DNA of 64,000 bases, from assembly GCF_025999095.1 (NCBI RefSeq), contig NZ_AP024678.1, positions 2,015,527 through 2,079,526 of the forward strand, given 5' to 3'. The first letter of the stretch is position 1; each line of letters starts with the position of its first letter. Below are positions 27,729 through 36,068 of this stretch, piece after piece. The notes beneath the pieces are model-generated. The model worked only from the letters and a program-made list of their open reading frames with translations, did not search any database and was not told where the DNA came from. The translations under genes were made by a program, and so were the position numbers. This stretch comes from Thermosynechococcus sp. Its GTDB lineage: Bacteria > Cyanobacteriota > Cyanobacteriia > Thermosynechococcales > Thermosynechococcaceae.

Positions 27729-29018
27729 TTAGATAATGGTGCCGTCGGGGATCACGGCATTTTTGATGATGACGACCACACCGCTGCGAATATAGAATCC
27801 TTGATCTTCTCGATTGGATTCTTCAACGTTGTCTTTGTTGATGATTTTGACATCGCGGCCAATGCAGGCATTTTTATCCACAATTGCCCGGCGAATGACA
27901 CTGTTGGCCCCAATGCCGATGGGGATTTTATGTTGCAACCGTAACTGGCTGCGGTGAGCTGAGTCTTGGTAGTAGTCTGCCCCCATCAGCAGGGAGTGAT
28001 CAATGACGCAGCCGGATTCCACGCGCGATCGCACCCCCAAGACCGAGCGGTGAACTTGGCATTCCTTGAGGATACAGCCCTCACTAATGATGGACTCCGT
28101 AATGGTGGAACTGAGAATTTTACTGGGGGGCAAATAGCGGGGACGAGTATAGATGGGGGCATTTTCATCGTAGAAGCTAAAGGGCGGCTGCGGCTGTTGG
28201 GTGAGGGCAAGGTTGGCTTCGTAGAAGGAGCCAATGGTTCCAATATCTTCCCAATAGCCATTGAAGAGATAGGTTTGGACAAGGTGGGAACGGGCCGCAG
28301 CGGGGATGATTTCTTTGCCAAAGTCCGTGGCATCGGCCATTTGCTCCAACAGATCAATGAGGACTTGCCGCTTAAAGACATAAATCCCCATCGAGGCAAT
28401 GTAGGGTTTGCGATGGGCTTCCTCGATGGTCAGGCCATAGCGGGTGGTGTCCACTCGCATATCCCGGAGGGCATCCCCGGTGGGCTTCTCGCGAAAGTCA
28501 GTCACTCGCCCCGTACCATCTACCTTCAGGAGGCCAAAACCAGAGGCTGCCTTTTCCTCCACCGGTAGAACGGAAAGGGTAATATCGGCACCGGTGTCGC
28601 GGTGGCGTTGGACAAACAGGCGATAGTCCATGCGGTAGAGGTGATCTCCTGAAAGAATCAGGTATTCATCCACATCCCAGTCCGCCAACAGCCACAGGTA
28701 TTGACGTACCGCATCAGCAGTGCCCTGAAACCAGTTGGGATTTTCGGGGGTTTGTTGGGCTGCCAAGACTTCGACAAAGCCGCCCGTCAGGCCGGGAAAG
28801 GTGTAGGTACGGGCAATATGACGATTGAGGGAGGCCGAGTTGAATTGGGTAAGGACGTAAATATTATGGATTTCGGAGTTGATGCAATTGCTCACAGGAA
28901 TATCAATGAGGCGATATTTTCCAGCAAGGGGAACCGCAGGCTTGGCGCGACGCTTGGTCAAGGGATACAGACGTGTTCCGGCACCGCCCCCAAGGATAAT
29001 CGCCAGGACTCGTTTCAT
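27729..29018 (-). CDS. glgC: Glucose-1-phosphate adenylyltransferase
   Basis: ADP-glucose pyrophosphorylase, the controlled step in glycogen synthesis. From ATG 29018, preceded by GGAG six bases upstream, the product has 429 residues; the longer frame to 29303 is non-coding leader. [23 protein letters not shown] is the ATP/3PGA-linked N-terminal motif, [11 protein letters not shown] the catalytic loop, [13 protein letters not shown] the glucose-1-phosphate region, and the C-terminal half is a left-handed beta helix ending [30 protein letters not shown], where the activator-binding lysine lies. Activity in cyanobacteria is raised by 3-phosphoglycerate and lowered by phosphate. Confidence 0.97.
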   Translation of the reverse strand: MKRVLAIILGGGAGTRLYPLTKRRAKPAVPLAGKYRLIDIPVSNCINSEIHNIYVLTQFNSASLNRHIARTYTFPGLTGGFVEVLAAQQTPENPNWFQGTADAVRQYLWLLADWDVDEYLILSGDHLYRMDYRLFVQRHRDTGADITLSVLPVEEKAASGFGLLKVDGTGRVTDFREKPTGDALRDMRVDTTRYGLTIEEAHRKPYIASMGIYVFKRQVLIDLLEQMADATDFGKEIIPAAARSHLVQTYLFNGYWEDIGTIGSFYEANLALTQQPQPPFSFYDENAPIYTRPRYLPPSKILSSTITESIISEGCILKECQVHRSVLGVRSRVESGCVIDHSLLMGADYYQDSAHRSQLRLQHKIPIGIGANSVIRRAIVDKNACIGRDVKIINKDNVEESNREDQGFYIRSGVVVIIKNAVIPDGTII

Positions 29019-29161
29019 TGAACACTCCATCTGAACGGCCACACCAACAGTGTACGCTGTGGCGGCACTTCTCTTTGCGCAGCAAACGCCTTTTGGTAAA
29101 GAAGCTACCCAATGGCATGATAATGATATTTGGTCGTTGATCCCAAGCAGGGAGTGGCAGC

Positions 29162-29365
29162 ATGGGATTTGTGGACATTGCGATCGCGGATCTGGCAGCG
29201 GACTACGGCGTGTCGGTCGAAACAATCTGTGCATGGTGCGATCGCTTAGGTATTCGCTATACCAGCCCACAAACACGCCTGCCCCTTGAAGATGCCAAAG
29301 CAATTATTTTGGCGTTGACGACCCCTGCGCCCACCAACGATCAACCAGACACACCGCAATCGTAA
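29162..29365 (+). CDS. Small putative helix-turn-helix / IF-2 N-domain-like protein
   Basis: 67-residue protein starting at ATG 29162. The core [25 protein letters not shown] reads like a short helix-turn-helix or an IF-2 N-terminal-like module (helix, turn after VS, helix), followed by [17 protein letters not shown] and a disordered tail. It lies 22 bases upstream of psbV on the same strand and diverges from glgC, so it may be in the psbV transcript. I recall a small gene at this position in Thermosynechococcus but no known function. Role in regulation or translation is only inference. Confidence 0.65.
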   Translation: MGFVDIAIADLAADYGVSVETICAWCDRLGIRYTSPQTRLPLEDAKAIILALTTPAPTNDQPDTPQS

Positions 29366-29386
29366 GACCTGCTTATTGGGAGAACT

Positions 29387-29878
29387 ATGTTAAAAAAATG
29401 CGTTTGGCTTGCGGTCGCTCTCTGCCTCTGCCTCTGGCAACTCACCACGGGCACAGCACTGGCCGCCGAACTGACCCCTGAAGTCTTGACTGTCCCCCTC
29501 AACAGCGAGGGCAAAACAATTACGCTGACCGAAAAACAATACCTAGAGGGTAAGCGCCTCTTCCAGTATGCCTGTGCTTCCTGCCATGTGGGAGGGATCA
29601 CCAAAACGAACCCCAGCTTGGATTTGCGCACGGAAACCTTGGCCCTAGCCACGCCGCCACGGGACAACATTGAGGGCTTGGTGGACTACATGAAGAACCC
29701 CACCACCTACGATGGTGAGCAAGAAATTGCTGAGGTGCACCCCAGTCTGCGCAGTGCCGACATTTTCCCGAAAATGCGCAACCTGACGGAGAAGGATTTG
29801 GTGGCGATCGCCGGCCATATTCTCGTCGAACCCAAAATCTTGGGTGATAAATGGGGCGGTGGCAAAGTTTATTACTAA
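29387..29878 (+). CDS. psbV: Cytochrome c-550 of photosystem II
   Basis: Extrinsic lumenal heme protein that stabilises the Mn4CaO5 cluster of photosystem II. The 163-residue precursor has a signal peptide of about 26 residues ending ALA, leaving a 137-residue mature protein starting AELTPEV. The heme site is C63-x-x-C66-H67 (CASCH) and H118 in AEVHPS is the second axial ligand; mature numbers 37, 40, 41 and 92 agree with the known protein. It is followed by psbV2 and petJ in the same orientation with gaps of 30 and about 100 bases. Confidence 0.98.
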   Translation: MLKKCVWLAVALCLCLWQLTTGTALAAELTPEVLTVPLNSEGKTITLTEKQYLEGKRLFQYACASCHVGGITKTNPSLDLRTETLALATPPRDNIEGLVDYMKNPTTYDGEQEIAEVHPSLRSADIFPKMRNLTEKDLVAIAGHILVEPKILGDKWGGGKVYY

Positions 29879-29908
29879 TGACTCGTAACAAGGATTTCCC
29901 CAACACCC

Positions 29909-30436
29909 ATGTACCAACCTCACTTTTGGCAACGATCTATCGGCTGGCTCTGTAGTGGTCTGTTAATGTTGCTGTTGGCCTGGGCAATGGTGCCGGCAAC
30001 AGCACTGGCAATCGCCGGTGTAGATAACTATGTGCTCCAATACCTCAAGGTAGCGGACACCGTAGAACTACCCCTCAATGATCGCGGTGAGACCAAAACG
30101 TTCACCGCCGTTGACTTGACCCGTGGCAAGCGGCTCTTTGAGGAAAACTGCAAAAACTGCCATGTCGGTGGCAGTACGTTACCCAATCCTTTGGTGTCAC
30201 TGTCTCTAAAGGATCTCAAGGGGGCAATGCCGCCACGGGATACAATTGCCAGCCTCGTGGCTTTCCAGCGATCGCCGAGATCCTACGATGGCAGCGAAGA
30301 GAGTTATTCCTGTCGCCGCGTGAGTGAGGACTGGTTGAGCACGGAACAGCTTGAGAGCTTGGCTGCCTTTATTTTGCGAGCGGCAGCCGTAGCGCCCGGT
30401 TGGGGCGTAGAAAGCTTTCCGGACAGTGCCCCCTAG
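29909..30436 (+). CDS. psbV2: Cytochrome c-550-like protein PsbV2
   Basis: Paralogue of psbV found in a subset of cyanobacteria. The 175-residue precursor has a signal peptide ending around ATALA (residue 34). The heme motif C81-x-x-C84-H85 (CKNCH) is intact and the following LPNPLVSLSLKDLKGAMPPRDTIASLV matches PsbV. Where PsbV has the axial His in YDG-EQEIAEVH, PsbV2 has YDG-SEESYSC, so Cys135 is the probable sixth ligand (mature position 101, His51 the other), as I recall from the Thermosynechococcus structure. Its physiological role is unclear; it can partly replace PsbV. It follows psbV by 30 bases. Confidence 0.95.
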   Translation: MYQPHFWQRSIGWLCSGLLMLLLAWAMVPATALAIAGVDNYVLQYLKVADTVELPLNDRGETKTFTAVDLTRGKRLFEENCKNCHVGGSTLPNPLVSLSLKDLKGAMPPRDTIASLVAFQRSPRSYDGSEESYSCRRVSEDWLSTEQLESLAAFILRAAAVAPGWGVESFPDSAP

Positions 30437-30535
30437 GTTGGGAACTTTGCTACACTGACCTTTGATGAATCTTGCACCCCTTGATTTTTGGGGCTTTATC
30501 CATACCCTGACGCATTCCATGAAAGGAGAACTCCA

Positions 30536-30874
30536 TTGAAAAAGCTATTCATTAGTGTTTGCGCGATCGCAATAGCTCTGTTTGTCAGCCTTACTCCTGT
30601 GGCCTTTGCGGCAGATTTGGCCAATGGTGCCAAAGTCTTTAGCGGTAACTGTGCCGCCTGTCACATGGGGGGCGGCAATGTGGTGATGGCGAACAAAACC
30701 CTGAAAAAAGAAGCCCTTGAGCAATTTGGCATGTACTCCGAGGATGCCATTATCTATCAAGTGCAGCACGGCAAAAATGCGATGCCGGCTTTTGGCGGTC
30801 GTCTCACCGATGAGCAAATTCGCGACGTGGCCGCCTACGTCCTCGATCAAGCCGCCAAGGGTTGGGCAGGTTAG
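30536..30874 (+). CDS. petJ: Cytochrome c6 (soluble PSI electron donor)
   Basis: Lumenal carrier between cytochrome b6f and photosystem I. I start the gene at TTG 30536, seven bases after AGGAG (30524-30528); this gives a standard 25-residue signal peptide (KKLFISVCA to PVAFA) and an 87-residue mature protein beginning ADLANGAK. An upstream in-frame start at 30488 would add a charged leader lacking signal character. Heme ligation is C39-x-x-C42-H43 (CAACH) and Met83 in NAMPAFGG. An intrinsic terminator follows at 30907-30938. It is the last of three c-type cytochrome genes in a row. Confidence 0.96.
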   Translation: MKKLFISVCAIAIALFVSLTPVAFAADLANGAKVFSGNCAACHMGGGNVVMANKTLKKEALEQFGMYSEDAIIYQVQHGKNAMPAFGGRLTDEQIRDVAAYVLDQAAKGWAG

Positions 30875-30906
30875 GATTGCCACCGTCTGAAAATAACGAT
30901 TATGAA

Positions 30907-30938
30907 GGGTGTAGGCCTCGCGTCTACATCCTTTTTTT
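30907..30938 (+). terminator. Intrinsic terminator after petJ
   Basis: Eight-base-pair stem GGGTGTAG / CTACATCC (one G-T pair) at 30907-30914 and 30924-30931, nine-base loop, followed by seven T. It lies 33 bases after the petJ stop and closes the cytochrome cluster. Confidence 0.85.
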
Positions 30939-30952
30939 GTCCTATCTTACTG

Positions 30953-31002
30953 CCCTACAAATCCTGGAAAGACTGGAAAGATAGATGTTGTGTTTTGTAG
31001 GG
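30953..31002. repeat. 9-bp inverted repeat enclosing a tandem 9-bp direct repeat
   Basis: CCCTACAAA at 30953-30961 and its exact complement TTTGTAGGG at 30994-31002 flank two exact head-to-tail copies of CTGGAAAGA at 30964-30972 and 30973-30981. The element sits just upstream of the -10-like TATAAT at 31030-31035 of the hybrid kinase gene. It could be an operator or a 5'-leader hairpin; the sequence alone does not decide. Confidence 0.6.
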
Positions 31003-31029
31003 GATCCTCTCTAGGGCCAGTGCAATTCC

Positions 31030-31035
31030 TATAAT
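31030..31035 (+). promoter_or_regulatory. Candidate -10 box of the LOV hybrid kinase gene
   Basis: Perfect TATAAT, 42 bases before the ATG at 31078. No good -35 box is found 16-18 bases upstream; TTGTAG at 30995 is too far. The region therefore may need an activator, or use a group 2 sigma factor. Confidence 0.4.
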
Positions 31036-31077
31036 GATGAAAGATTTGCTCCTACGAGAAGGCGGTACACTTGGGCT

Positions 31078-34000
31078 ATGCCTGCTGCTCCATTGCCCGC
31101 AAATGAATCGGAACGGCAACGTGCCCTTGAGCAGTATCGAGTCTTAGATACGCCCCCGGAACCGATCTTTGACGAGATTACCAATCTGGCGGCAGCAATT
31201 TGCCAAACTCCCATTGCCCTCATTAGTTTGGTTGACCGGCGGCGGCAGTGGTTTAAGTCCAAAGTGGGCATTGATGCCTGTGAAACCCCAAGGGACGTGG
31301 CCTTCTGTGCCCATGTCATTCTGCAAGATGAACTAGTGGTTGTGCCAGATGCTCGCCTTGATCCGCGCTTTGCCGATAATCCCCTGGTTACAGGCCCCCC
31401 CTATATCCGCTTCTATGCCGGGATGCCCTTGGTGACGCCGCAGGGCTATGGGATTGGTACCCTTTGCGTCGTGGACTACCAGCCGCGGGAGCTAAACCCT
31501 GTTCAACAGCAAACTCTTCGCACCCTTGGCCGCCAAGTCATTAATGAGCTGGAAATCCGCCATCACTTAGAGGTTACCCAGCAACAACTGGGCCACATCG
31601 AGCAGATGAGCAGTCTCCAAGGGGCGATCCTCAATAGTAGTAACCATGCCATTATTGCCACCCGTACCGATGGCATCATCACCTTGATGAATCGAGCTGC
31701 CCAGGAATGGCTGGGGTATAGTGCCTCAGAACTTTTGGGCAAAGCGACTCCCGCATGTTTCCATGATCCCCAAGAGGTGGAACGCTATGCTGAGATTCTC
31801 AGTGCGCAATTGGGAGAACCCATTCCTGCGGGGTTTGAGACAGTGGTGGCGCGGGCGCGGCGAGGCTTGGTGGATGAGCAGGAGTGGACATTTGTACGGC
31901 GGGACGGCTCTCGTTTTCCCGTCTCCGTTTCGGTCACCCCAATTCATGATAGCCAAGACCAGCTAATTGGCTTTTTGGAGTTGGCAGTTGATATTACTGA
32001 CAAGAAAAAAATCGAGGCAGAGCTGCGACTGCGGGAGCGTGCCATTGTTGCCAGCACCAATGGCATTGTAATTACCGACTACCGCCAACCAGACAATCCA
32101 GTGATCTACGCCAATCCCGCCTTTGAGCAAATGACGGGGTACCGTGCCACGGAGGTGATTGGTAAGAATTGCCGCTTTCTGCAGGGGCGCGATCGCCAGC
32201 AGCCGGGGTTAGAAATGCTCCGCAAGGCAATTCGAAAGGGTCAATCCTGCCGTGTGGTGCTGCGCAACTACCGCAAAAACGGCCAGCTTTTCTGGAATGA
32301 ACTGGCCATCTCACCGATTTATAACGAGTTTGGCGAAATTACCCACTACATTGGCATTCAAAGTGATGTCACCGAACGGCAGCGGGCACAACTGTTTTTA
32401 CAGCAGCAGGTGAAGCGCACGCTGCTTCTCAATCGCATCACTGAGGAAATTCGCCAGCAAATCGAGCGGGAAAATATCTGCCGTACAGCAGTTCAGCAGG
32501 TAGGAGCAACCCTCAATGTCAGTCGTTGCCTTTTGTTTGTCTATCAGGAGAATGCCCCGGCGCCGATGCAACTGGTGGCAGAGTACTGTGCGCCGGGAGT
32601 GCCCTCTGTCAATGAGTGCGACCTTGATTTGGCACAGATGCGTGCCCCGTTTCTAGCCTCGGTATTTGCCTCTGATGAGGTATTTAGCTGCGACGATGTG
32701 CCAAATGACGATCGTCTCGCCCCACTGCATGCCTACTGCGAAGCCCTGAGTGTGAAATCTGCGCTGATTGTGCGCACAGCCTATCGCAATCAAGCCAATG
32801 GTTTACTCATTTTGCACCAGTGCGATCGCCAGCGACGGTGGACAGGTGCGATTAAAAGTCTTGTCAAGAGTGTAGCGGCCCAGGTGGGTATTGGCCTTGC
32901 CCAAGTGCAGCTCCTAGAACAGGAAACGCGCCAACGTCAGCAACTGCAACAGCAAATGCAGCGGGCACTGCTCCTCAATCAAATCACCGAGCAGATTCGC
33001 CAAAGCCTTGATACGGAAACGGTCTTTGAAACTACTGTGACTCAAATTGGTCAGGCCTTTGGTGTTAATCGCTGCTTGATTCATCGCTATGACCCTGGGC
33101 CGCCCCCCCGCATTCCAGATGTGGCTGAGTATCTGCAACCAGGCTACGTTTCCATGAGAGGCATCAGTATACCAGTAGCGGATAACCCCCATGCCTTGGC
33201 CGTCCTGAGGGAGGATACTGCCGTTGTTTCCAATGATGTGACTCAGGATCCCCTTTTGGCCAATGCCATACACCTGTGCCATCAGTTCCAGATTCAGTCC
33301 ATGCTGGCCATCCGTACCTCCTATAAGGGGGTTCCCAATGGCATTATTGGTCTGCATCAGTGCGATCGCCAGCGGCAGTGGACCCCTGAAGAAATTGAGC
33401 TTCTGGAAGCCGTGGCAGCGCAAGTGGGGATTGCGATCGCCCAGGCGGAACTCCTACGCCACGAACAGCAGCAGCGACAATTACTCGCTCAGCAAAATCA
33501 AGAACTTGAACAAGCCCGCCTGCAAGCCGAACTGGCCAACCGCGCCAAGAGTGAATTTTTGGCGACCATGAGCCATGAAATTCGCACCCCCATGAATGCA
33601 GTTTTGGGCTTTACCAACTTACTTTTGGATACCCCCCTCAATGAGCAGCAGCGGGACTTTTTGCAAACCTTGCATCAAGCTGGTGAAGCGCTCCTCACGA
33701 TTATTAACGATATTCTTGACTTTTCGAAAATTGAATCCGGCAAATTGGTGCTGGAGCAACAACTCTTCGATGTCCGCGAGTGTGTTGAGGACGTCCTCAG
33801 TCTGCTTGCCAGCAAAGCCGAGGAGAAACAGCTAGAACTCCTCTATACCTGCACCCCCGAAACGCCAGCGCAAATCAAAGGAGACGTGACACGGCTGCGG
33901 CAGATTCTTGTGAACCTCGTGGGCAATGGCATTAAGTTTACCCATGAAGGCCAAGTCGCTGTTCACGTAGGGGTGGTGAAGTGCGCGGGCAAGGATTTTC

Positions 34001-35139
34001 TGCAATTTCAAGTTCAAGATACAGGCATTGGTATTCCCAGCAATCGCCTAAATCGGCTCTTTAAGCCCTTTAGCCAAGTGGATGCCTCTACGACGCGCGA
34101 GTATGGGGGTACAGGTCTAGGGCTAGTCATTAGCAAACGCCTCTGTGAGCTAATGGGCGGCGATATGTCCGTTGAGAGTACCGAAGGTCAAGGCACGACG
34201 TTCACATTTACGATCCTCGCTGAGGGAGCAAAACCCTATGTGCCGCCACCGGTTCATCCGGCTTTGGCAGGCAAGCGTGTCTTAGTTATTGATGACAACG
34301 CCGCTAGCCGCGAGCATCTCTGCACACTGCTGCAAAACTGGGGCATGTTGCCCATTGGCTATCACGCTCCCCAACTGGTTTTGGAGGCTCTACCCCAATG
34401 GGATTTGGCGGTCATTGATTTGAATATGCCCCAAATGACCGGGCTTGAGCTGGCGGAGCGGTTGCAATCTCAGCCGTCCTTTCAGCAACAACCGCTCGTG
34501 TTGCTCACACCCCTGAGTTGGCTGGAACCCCCGAGTCACAAAGAACTGATTGCTGCTCACGTGCCTAAACCTATTCGCCACTTGACCCTGCGGCAAACCC
34601 TGATTAAGGTACTCAGTTGTGAACCGGGAACCCAGCCCGCCCTGCCTAAAACAGGCATTGATCCTAACTTGGGCACTCGTTTCCCCCTGCGTATTCTACT
34701 GGCCGAAGATAATGCGGTGAATCAGAAAGTGGCCTTGCACCTCCTCAAGCGGATGGGCTACCGCGCCGATGTGGCTGCCAATGGGCTGGAGGTGCTTGAA
34801 GCTCTGCAGCAGCGTCCCTACGACGTGATCCTCATGGATGTGCAAATGCCGAAAATGGACGGACTAGAAACAACCGAACGCATCTGTGCTCAATGGCCTC
34901 CCAGTCAGCGCCCTTGGATTATTGCCATGACTGCCAATGCCCTTGCTGGCGATCGCGAGCGCTGCTTTGCAGCCGGCATGGATGACTACATCAGTAAACC
35001 CATTAAAATTGAAGCCCTTGCCGCTGCCCTCAACCGCTGCCGCTGTCTCAATCCCAAGACCACCTATCCGCAACTGTGTGATCAGACGCACTTTGATAGC
35101 GACCATGATCATCAGAGTGCTACCCAATCAATGACCTAG
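31078..35139 (+). CDS. LOV-containing hybrid sensor histidine kinase (GAF-PAS-LOV-GAF-GAF-HK-REC-REC)
   Basis: 1353-residue soluble hybrid kinase; I see no membrane segment. Order: GAF (about 10-165), PAS (about 183-305), LOV (about 318-440), two GAFs (about 445-615 and 625-800), HisKA with phospho-acceptor H833 ([10 protein letters not shown]), HATPase with N-box near 944-954 and DTGIGIP at 981-987, receiver 1 (D1114), receiver 2 (DD-like E1210-D1211, phospho-site D1254, [10 protein letters not shown]). The LOV module has the photoactive-cysteine motif GKNCRFLQ with Cys365, [11 protein letters not shown] and YIGIQSDVT, all expected for flavin binding. The GAFs contain LHQCDRQR but no canonical bilin-binding cysteine motif. 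A blue-light receptor feeding a phosphorelay is likely. The output partner is unknown; no response regulator is adjacent. Confidence 0.93.
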   Translation: MPAAPLPANESERQRALEQYRVLDTPPEPIFDEITNLAAAICQTPIALISLVDRRRQWFKSKVGIDACETPRDVAFCAHVILQDELVVVPDARLDPRFADNPLVTGPPYIRFYAGMPLVTPQGYGIGTLCVVDYQPRELNPVQQQTLRTLGRQVINELEIRHHLEVTQQQLGHIEQMSSLQGAILNSSNHAIIATRTDGIITLMNRAAQEWLGYSASELLGKATPACFHDPQEVERYAEILSAQLGEPIPAGFETVVARARRGLVDEQEWTFVRRDGSRFPVSVSVTPIHDSQDQLIGFLELAVDITDKKKIEAELRLRERAIVASTNGIVITDYRQPDNPVIYANPAFEQMTGYRATEVIGKNCRFLQGRDRQQPGLEMLRKAIRKGQSCRVVLRNYRKNGQLFWNELAISPIYNEFGEITHYIGIQSDVTERQRAQLFLQQQVKRTLLLNRITEEIRQQIERENICRTAVQQVGATLNVSRCLLFVYQENAPAPMQLVAEYCAPGVPSVNECDLDLAQMRAPFLASVFASDEVFSCDDVPNDDRLAPLHAYCEALSVKSALIVRTAYRNQANGLLILHQCDRQRRWTGAIKSLVKSVAAQVGIGLAQVQLLEQETRQRQQLQQQMQRALLLNQITEQIRQSLDTETVFETTVTQIGQAFGVNRCLIHRYDPGPPPRIPDVAEYLQPGYVSMRGISIPVADNPHALAVLREDTAVVSNDVTQDPLLANAIHLCHQFQIQSMLAIRTSYKGVPNGIIGLHQCDRQRQWTPEEIELLEAVAAQVGIAIAQAELLRHEQQQRQLLAQQNQELEQARLQAELANRAKSEFLATMSHEIRTPMNAVLGFTNLLLDTPLNEQQRDFLQTLHQAGEALLTIINDILDFSKIESGKLVLEQQLFDVRECVEDVLSLLASKAEEKQLELLYTCTPETPAQIKGDVTRLRQILVNLVGNGIKFTHEGQVAVHVGVVKCAGKDFLQFQVQDTGIGIPSNRLNRLFKPFSQVDASTTREYGGTGLGLVISKRLCELMGGDMSVESTEGQGTTFTFTILAEGAKPYVPPPVHPALAGKRVLVIDDNAASREHLCTLLQNWGMLPIGYHAPQLVLEALPQWDLAVIDLNMPQMTGLELAERLQSQPSFQQQPLVLLTPLSWLEPPSHKELIAAHVPKPIRHLTLRQTLIKVLSCEPGTQPALPKTGIDPNLGTRFPLRILLAEDNAVNQKVALHLLKRMGYRADVAANGLEVLEALQQRPYDVILMDVQMPKMDGLETTERICAQWPPSQRPWIIAMTANALAGDRERCFAAGMDDYISKPIKIEALAAALNRCRCLNPKTTYPQLCDQTHFDSDHDHQSATQSMT

Positions 35140-35159
35140 AGATATTTCTAGAGATATTT
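35136..35159. repeat. Tandem 12-bp duplication holding both convergent stop codons
   Basis: CTAGAGATATTT occurs twice without a spacer (35136-35147 and 35148-35159). The first copy contains the TAG of the hybrid kinase; the second contains the minus-strand TAG of mtnP. Confidence 0.85.
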
Positions 35160-36017
35160 GGCTAAGAGCAAGTGGAGTTTCTCCTTAGTGGCTGTGGGTA
35201 CTTTGTCAAGGGGAGTGAGGATAGCATTCTGCAAGGCACGGTGGGCCTTAGAGACCGGTGGGTGGGCATGGACACGTTTGACGGTTTCACAGATAATCGC
35301 TTGGGCATTTTTGACGTTGCGCTGCAAGTGACCCATAATCATCTCCACCGTTACGGAGTCATGCTCTGGGTGCCAGCAGTCGTAGTCGGTAACGAGCGCT
35401 AGCGTTGCATAGGCAATCTCCGCTTCACGAGCCAACTTTGCTTCTGGGAGATTGGTCATGCCAATGACAGTTCCCCCCCAAGAGCGATACAGATTGGACT
35501 CCGCCAAGGTTGAGAAGGCAGGGCCTTCCATACACACGTAGGTACCTTGGCGGTGAAGGGTGACATCGGGTAGGTTCAGATCAGCAATGGCATCCGCCAG
35601 AAGGCCAGCAAGGGCAGGACAAACGGGGTCAGCAAAGCCAATGTGCGCCACAATACCGTCCCCAAAGAACGTAGAAATGCGGTTGCGCGTGCGGTCAATG
35701 AACTGATCCGGAACCACAATATCGAGGGGCTTGACTGCTTCCTGGAGGGAACCCACCGCCGAGGCAGACAGGAGGTACTCGACCCCAAGGGATTTGAAGC
35801 CATAGATGTTGGCACGAAAGGGAATCTCCGTCGGCAGTAGATGGTGATGGCGGCCATGGCGTGCCAAAAAGACAACGGGAACCCCAGCAATCTTGCCGCA
35901 AATAAAGGCATCGGAAGGATCACCAAAGGGCGTAGTCAGGCGTACCTCTTCGACATCGGTAAGAGCGTCCATCTTGTAGAGACCACTACCGCCAATAATG
36001 CCAATTTTTGCAGTCAT
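35148..36017 (-). CDS. mtnP: S-methyl-5'-thioadenosine phosphorylase
   Basis: 289-residue phosphorylase that splits methylthioadenosine to adenine and methylthioribose-1-phosphate, first salvage step after polyamine synthesis. Start ATG 36017 ([16 protein letters not shown]); a longer frame to 36044 adds nine residues without support. Family marks are [59 protein letters not shown] and [20 protein letters not shown]. The stop lies in the second unit of a 12-bp tandem repeat, eight bases from the convergent kinase stop. Confidence 0.95.
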   Translation of the reverse strand: MTAKIGIIGGSGLYKMDALTDVEEVRLTTPFGDPSDAFICGKIAGVPVVFLARHGRHHHLLPTEIPFRANIYGFKSLGVEYLLSASAVGSLQEAVKPLDIVVPDQFIDRTRNRISTFFGDGIVAHIGFADPVCPALAGLLADAIADLNLPDVTLHRQGTYVCMEGPAFSTLAESNLYRSWGGTVIGMTNLPEAKLAREAEIAYATLALVTDYDCWHPEHDSVTVEMIMGHLQRNVKNAQAIICETVKRVHAHPPVSKAHRALQNAILTPLDKVPTATKEKLHLLLAKYL

Positions 36018-36068
36018 GGAGATTCCTAAAACAGCAATCGGCAATAGCTTAGCATTAGTTGGACGGTT

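Noticed and set aside
32400-33480. The two middle GAF domains of the hybrid kinase as cyanobacteriochromes
   Set aside because: The shared LHQCDRQR cysteine is at the distal strand, not in the canonical bilin-binding Cys-His position; I see no other bilin motif.
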